Source: Campylobacteraceae bacterium (GTDB lineage Bacteria; Campylobacterota; Campylobacteria; Campylobacterales; Sulfurospirillaceae). Taken from it: a DNA stretch of 9,070 bases. This document shows positions 5,426-9,070 of the stretch, in pieces; within the stretch, counting starts at the first letter, position 1; the number at the start of each line of letters is the position of its first letter. The stretch lies in contig JALVAU010000178.1 in NCBI GenBank assembly GCA_027011025.1, positions 1-9,070 of the forward strand, given 5' to 3'. The position numbers were made by a program, and so were the translations under genes. The notes under the pieces were generated by a model, which made no database searches, was not told the DNA's origin, and worked only from the letters and a program-made list of their open reading frames with translations.

Positions 5426-7801
5426 TTACTCCGCTAGCAATTTTATATTTTTTCTAACAACACTCTCTAGGTATTCAGGTGAGTAAGGCTTTGTTATATA
5501 TTCGCTCATGCCAGACTCAACACCTCTTAATCTATCTGATTTTGAAGTTCTTGAAGTTACTGCTATCAATGATAGATGCTTATATTTAGAGTATTTTCTG
5601 ATTTCAGATGCTAAAGTATATCCATCCATCCTCGGCATCTCTATATCAATCAAGACTGCGTCAAAATTATATTCTCCAGACTTTATGATATTTAGAGCCT
5701 CCTGACCATTTGTTGCCTCTACCAAACTTATACCGGTAGGAGTTAAGGCCTTTTTCATAATATTTCTATCCATCTTGCTATCATCTACTATCAACACATA
5801 ATAGTCACTTGGCTTCTCTTTGACTTTTTGTGCGCTTTGAGTATCAGCCGTGATATCAATACTTATATTTTTTGCCAAATCCATCAATGCGGCTACATCA
5901 ACTATAAGTGTTACCCTTCCGTCACCCCTTATAGTAGCACCGGCTATTCCATCTATACCTTTGAGATAATCTCCCATAGATTTGATAACTATCTCTTCTT
6001 GCCCGACAAGAGTATCAACTATCACACCTAGTTTTGACTCAGCTAAACCGATAACAACTACATAAGCATGCTCATTGTTCTCATACACTTGATCTACGCC
6101 AAAGATATCTGAGAGTCTAACCAAAGAGAGAACTTCATCTCTAAGCCTTAGTACATTTTTTCCCTCAATAGTATATATCTCATCTAAAGGAATTCTTACG
6201 GTTTCCAGAACTGACGCTAAAGGAATAGCATAAAATTCTTCTTGCACACCAACCAAAAGAGCCTGGATAATAGCTAGGGTCAAAGGAATCTTTAATTTTA
6301 TAATCGTTCCCTTATCTATCTCACTATCAACATCTATAATACCGTTTAGTTTTTCTATATTTGTCTTAACAACATCCATGCCAACACCACGACCAGAGAC
6401 ACTTGTGACTTGCGCTGCAGTAGAAAAACCCGGTTTAAATATAAGAGCATAAGCCTCTTTATCACTCATGGTATCGGCTTCTCTCTCATTTATAATGCCC
6501 TTCTCTAAGGACTTGCTTCGAAGCATGTCTGGATCAAGACCTTTACCGTCATCTACTATTTCGATAACTATATTGTTCCCTTCATGGTACGCTTTTAGCT
6601 CTATCGTTCCGCCCTCAGATTTCCCTTTGAGAAGTCTAGTATCGCCATCTTCTATACCATGATCACACGAATTCCTGATAATATGAACTAAAGGATCTCC
6701 TATCTCCTCTACAATTGACTTGTCAAGTTCAGTCTCTTCACCTGTGATTTTGAGCTCGATTGATTTTCCTAACTCACGAGAAAGGTCTCTAACCATTCTT
6801 GGAAATTTATTAAATACTTTTGCGACAGGAAGCATCCTTGTTTTCATAACTGCAATCTGCAGATCTGTTGTCACCAAAGATACAGAAGATACCACCTGAT
6901 TCAACTCTTCTAAAAATTTTTCTCCCTCATATCTCTCTTCTACATCATCATATATCTTAAGTAGTCTATTTTTTCCTAGAACTAATTCACCTATAAGGTT
7001 CATAAGATGGTCTAGTCTTTTAACTTCGACCCTGATAGTCTGTTCAATTGCACTTGCTGGCTGTTTTTTAACAGGAGCTTTAGTAGGGCTTTTAGAAGAA
7101 GTTTTTACAGGAGCTTTAGGGGTAGGTTTTGGTTTTTCTACCTCTTTTTTAGATTGTTGCACCTCTTTTGCCGGCGCAGTACTTTCTCCCTCTTCTTTGA
7201 GAGCTTTTTTCTTCTTCTTTTCCTCTTTTTTCTCTTTTAAAAGTCTTTCAATTTCAGCTTCAACCTCATCATCACTCATTTTAGAGTAATCGATATCTTC
7301 TTCTGCTTCACTTTCATGCTTGGGTTCTACTGCTTCTTTTGCTACTGGTTCTTTTGCTACTGGTTCTTCTTCAGGTTCTTCTTCTGCAATCTCTTCTTTT
7401 TCAATTGCCTTACCTTGCGAAATTGCATCCAACCTACTACATATATCTGTTATATCCATCCCTATATCTGTATCATTTCCATTGTCTCTGATAGCTTCTA
7501 ATAACTCTTTCATCATATCTATAGACTCTAAAACAACATCCATAATTGCAGGTTCTATCTTTAACTCACCTTTTCTAGCCTTATTCAAGACATCTTCCAT
7601 ATGGTGTGTTAGTCCTGTCAATACATCAAAATTAAGGAAAGATGAAGAACCCTTTACTGTGTGAGCAACTCTAAATATACGATTTAACAGTTCTAAATCT
7701 TCTGGGTTATTTTCAAGCTCAACCAAATCTTGATCAATCTGCTCAATCAACTCAAAAGCTTCTACCAAAAAATCTTCCATTATTTCTTGCATATCATCCA
7801 T
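5426..7801 (-). CDS. cheA: Hybrid chemotaxis histidine kinase CheA with C-terminal receiver domain (CheAY)
   Basis: The central chemotaxis kinase: it autophosphorylates under receptor control and passes phosphate to CheY. Domains in order are as follows. HPt, about 1-125, with phosphorylated His47 in AHTVKGSSSFL. A charged low-complexity linker, about 131-252. The dimerisation helices, about 255-320. The ATPase domain has N-box HIIRNSCDHG (373-382), G1 DDGKGL (417-422), F-box FKPGF (455-459) and G2 GRGVGM (470-475). The CheW-like P5 domain spans about 505-645, and the receiver domain about 667-790. The receiver has its acidic pair Asp673/Asp674, phospho-acceptor Asp719, Thr749 and Lys771, so it looks active. 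No CheY-binding P2 domain is recognisable. The receiver is characteristic of Campylobacter/Helicobacter CheAY, where a phosphate-sink role has been proposed. The Shine-Dalgarno AAGG overlaps the cheV stop. Confidence 0.97.
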   Translation of the reverse strand: MDDMQEIMEDFLVEAFELIEQIDQDLVELENNPEDLELLNRIFRVAHTVKGSSSFLNFDVLTGLTHHMEDVLNKARKGELKIEPAIMDVVLESIDMMKELLEAIRDNGNDTDIGMDITDICSRLDAISQGKAIEKEEIAEEEPEEEPVAKEPVAKEAVEPKHESEAEEDIDYSKMSDDEVEAEIERLLKEKKEEKKKKKALKEEGESTAPAKEVQQSKKEVEKPKPTPKAPVKTSSKSPTKAPVKKQPASAIEQTIRVEVKRLDHLMNLIGELVLGKNRLLKIYDDVEERYEGEKFLEELNQVVSSVSLVTTDLQIAVMKTRMLPVAKVFNKFPRMVRDLSRELGKSIELKITGEETELDKSIVEEIGDPLVHIIRNSCDHGIEDGDTRLLKGKSEGGTIELKAYHEGNNIVIEIVDDGKGLDPDMLRSKSLEKGIINEREADTMSDKEAYALIFKPGFSTAAQVTSVSGRGVGMDVVKTNIEKLNGIIDVDSEIDKGTIIKLKIPLTLAIIQALLVGVQEEFYAIPLASVLETVRIPLDEIYTIEGKNVLRLRDEVLSLVRLSDIFGVDQVYENNEHAYVVVIGLAESKLGVIVDTLVGQEEIVIKSMGDYLKGIDGIAGATIRGDGRVTLIVDVAALMDLAKNISIDITADTQSAQKVKEKPSDYYVLIVDDSKMDRNIMKKALTPTGISLVEATNGQEALNIIKSGEYNFDAVLIDIEMPRMDGYTLASEIRKYSKYKHLSLIAVTSRTSKSDRLRGVESGMSEYITKPYSPEYLESVVRKNIKLLAE
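7334..7368 (-). repeat. Short 15-bp tandem repeat in the cheA linker
   Basis: A 15-bp unit (CTTTTGCTACTGGTT, at 7336-7350 and 7351-7365) occurs twice exactly, with partial matches on both flanks, about 2.3 copies. On the coding strand it gives Pro-Val-Ala-Lys-Glu twice, around residues 145-156 of CheA. The unit is a multiple of three, so copy-number changes would keep the frame. A more diverged pair of ACAGGAGCTTTAG copies (7071-7083 and 7107-7119) encodes the Lys-Ala-Pro-Val-Lys motifs further along the same linker. Confidence 0.8.
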
Positions 7802-7811
7802 AGCTCAGCCT

Positions 7812-8762
7812 TTACTCTTCATCTTTTATATGCGATTTTAAAACAGTTGAAATCTCTTTATAAAAAACCGCCGCATCAAATTTTGTCAAATAGGCCTCAC
7901 CGCCCGCCTCTTTTCCTCTTAATTCACTAAAATGGTCACTAATAGATGAGTTAAACACTATAGGTACATTCTTAAATCTATCATCATCTTTTACATTTGC
8001 AGCAAAATGAAAACCATCCATTTGCGGCATTTCAACATCACTTATTATTATCTTTAACTCTTTATCTAGCCTGTCACCATAAACGCCATAAAGCCCTTCA
8101 AGTTTTTGCAAGCCATCTAAGCCATCCTTTGCTTCAGTAACTTTCAAGCCCATCTTTTTCAAAGCATCACTTACGAGTTTTCTTGCTACCATGCTATCAT
8201 CAAGAACAAGCGCAGTACCTTCTAGCTGCATGATTTCGTTTGTATCCATATCAGTTCTAGGTTTATAAAATCCTAACTCTTCAACTACACTTTCTAAATC
8301 CAATATAAGTAGAACTTCATCATTTTCTATTCTAGTCACTCCTGTGATTTGGCTCTTATCTAATGTTCCCATGCCAGACACAAAAGATGCCGGTTCTATA
8401 TCCTTCCAGCTGATTCTTCTTATTCTTTTGGCTTCATGAACAATAAAGCCGATAAGCACATCACTAAATTCAGTGATAACAATTCTAGGTTTTATCTTGC
8501 TATCAACCGGTTCACTGATATTCATCCATTTTGCCAAATTTACAACAGGGATAACAACCCCTCGTAAATCAAAAATACCCTCTATATATTCAGGTACCCC
8601 CGGAAGTTGTGTTAAGTTTGGTATCTTTATAATTTCTCGAACTTTCGATACATTTACCCCATATATACCTTCGTATATCTCATCACCGTCTTGCTTAAAA
8701 ATACGAAAATCCACCAGCTCCATCTCATTAGAGCCTACTTTTAGCACGTTGTCATCAAACAT
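7812..8762 (-). CDS. cheV: Chemotaxis protein CheV (CheW domain plus receiver domain)
   Basis: CheV is an adaptor that can couple receptors to CheA like CheW while carrying a phosphorylatable receiver domain, thought to contribute to adaptation. The CheW domain occupies about residues 14-165, with YGVNVSKVREII (34-45) and FDLRGVVIPVVNLAKWM (64-80). The receiver domain spans about 183-310, with acidic pair Asp188/Asp189, phospho-acceptor Asp242 in SDVEMPQMDG (241-250), Ser272 at the usual switch Thr/Ser position and Lys294. The 316-residue length fits. AGGGG 5 nt before the ATG supports the start. It heads the che genes: 19 bp after the metallophosphoesterase-like gene and 10 bp before cheA. 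As I recall, the same order occurs at the H. pylori cheV3 locus, but assignment to a particular CheV paralogue is inference. Confidence 0.96.
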   Translation of the reverse strand: MFDDNVLKVGSNEMELVDFRIFKQDGDEIYEGIYGVNVSKVREIIKIPNLTQLPGVPEYIEGIFDLRGVVIPVVNLAKWMNISEPVDSKIKPRIVITEFSDVLIGFIVHEAKRIRRISWKDIEPASFVSGMGTLDKSQITGVTRIENDEVLLILDLESVVEELGFYKPRTDMDTNEIMQLEGTALVLDDSMVARKLVSDALKKMGLKVTEAKDGLDGLQKLEGLYGVYGDRLDKELKIIISDVEMPQMDGFHFAANVKDDDRFKNVPIVFNSSISDHFSELRGKEAGGEAYLTKFDAAVFYKEISTVLKSHIKDEE

Positions 8763-8781
8763 CGTAGCCCCTTAATTGTAT

Positions 8782-9070
8782 TTAGGCATCGCCCTTTATT
8801 TCTAAAAACTTTATCTCTGGTGATAATTGTACAATAAAATAACTTTGATTGCACGCAAAAGATGAAAAATTTATATATTTATATTTTTTATTTTCAAAAT
8901 TCCTATTTTGGTGATAGTGTCCTTCTGCTATTATATCTGCTTCAAAAAGGTGATTTTTAGAAATTTTGCTCTCTATAAGCTTTTCAAAATTTTTAATTTT
9001 GGAGCAAATATTTTTCTTTAAAAGATCACTTTTTATCTTTTTAGATATAAAGAAATCTCCAATTCTATCT
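8782..9070 (-). CDS. Metallophosphoesterase-like protein, C-terminal part, cut by window edge
   Basis: The last 95 codons of a gene that enters from the right edge, ending in TAA at 8784-8782. The visible protein starts DRIGDFFISKKIKSDLLKK, is rich in Lys, Ile and Phe, and contains AEGHYHQN. That Gly-His-x-His matches the C-terminal metal-binding motif of calcineurin-type metallophosphoesterases. The N-terminal metal motifs (DxH, GDxxD, GNHD) would lie outside the window. In Campylobacter and Helicobacter, as I recall, a gene at this position next to cheV is annotated as a UDP-2,3-diacylglucosamine hydrolase-like (lipid A pathway) or hypothetical protein. I infer it is the same gene but cannot assign the substrate. 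It lies 19 bp upstream of cheV in the same direction, so the che genes may share its transcript; no promoter is obvious in the gap. Confidence 0.7.
   Translation of the reverse strand, partial: DRIGDFFISKKIKSDLLKKNICSKIKNFEKLIESKISKNHLFEADIIAEGHYHQNRNFENKKYKYINFSSFACNQSYFIVQLSPEIKFLEIKGDA

Noticed and set aside
7071..7119. Direct repeats in the cheA linker considered as a CRISPR or mobile-element trace
   Set aside because: Only two short copies, in frame within a low-complexity protein segment, without regular spacers, inverted ends or target duplications.
7320..7664. Plus-strand Ser-rich open frame of 114 codons opposite the CheA N-terminus and linker
   Set aside because: It mirrors the Glu/Lys-rich linker and the HPt region of cheA; its repeats are those of the cheA repeat. 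No independent coding evidence.
8473..8775. Plus-strand open frame of 100 codons opposite cheV
   Set aside because: It is antisense to the conserved CheW domain of CheV and has no recognisable motif or start signal.

Overview
The window looks like a stretch of chromosome from a low-GC member of the Campylobacterota (Epsilonproteobacteria). Three things suggest this: protein sequence similarity, the TATAAT-type -10 boxes set in A/T-rich sequence without a strong -35, and gene order. From memory, Helicobacter pylori and Campylobacter jejuni keep cheV-cheA(Y)-cheW together behind a small metallophosphoesterase-like gene, and tal or serB near rplY-pth-permease. A PilT-type ATPase in the second block fits a free-living Sulfurimonas/Sulfurovum-like genus better than a gastric Helicobacter. 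This placement is inference; no search was run.

Layout, read from the right edge because nearly everything is on the minus strand. (1) 9070-4928 is a chemotaxis block: the 3' end of a metallophosphoesterase-like gene, then cheV, a CheA with a C-terminal receiver domain (CheAY), and cheW. The che genes are 0-10 bp apart, and the block ends at a strong stem-loop that contains the cheW stop codon. (2) 4440-4917 holds the only clear plus-strand gene, a 92-residue single-RRM RNA-binding protein. It has its own promoter and an unusually structured leader of about 110 nt. (3) 4407-1544 is serB-tal-pilT, with overlapping or nearly touching genes behind a promoter upstream of serB. (4) 1520-1 is rplY-pth and the start of an LptF/LptG-family permease, with a promoter just after the pilT stop. 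The permease start overlaps the pth stop.

How the genes work together. The che block encodes the core signalling complex: the CheAY kinase with two CheW-domain couplers, CheW and CheV. CheAY and CheV also carry receiver domains that may act as phosphate sinks or adaptation modules. No CheY, CheR, CheB or receptor is in the window. serB (last step of serine synthesis), tal (pentose phosphate pathway), rplY and pth (translation) and the permease (envelope lipid transport) are housekeeping genes. pilT is the functional outsider among them.

The coding content is mostly ordinary. The least explained element is the leader of the RRM gene. A 15-bp inverted repeat with two G-U pairs and a 6-bp inner extension begins a few nucleotides after the predicted transcription start. 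A 17-codon reading frame starts in its loop, runs through its 3' arm and stops directly on the RRM gene's Shine-Dalgarno. I see no tRNA, rRNA, CRISPR array, insertion sequence or attachment site. No gene-free stretch exceeds 300 bases.
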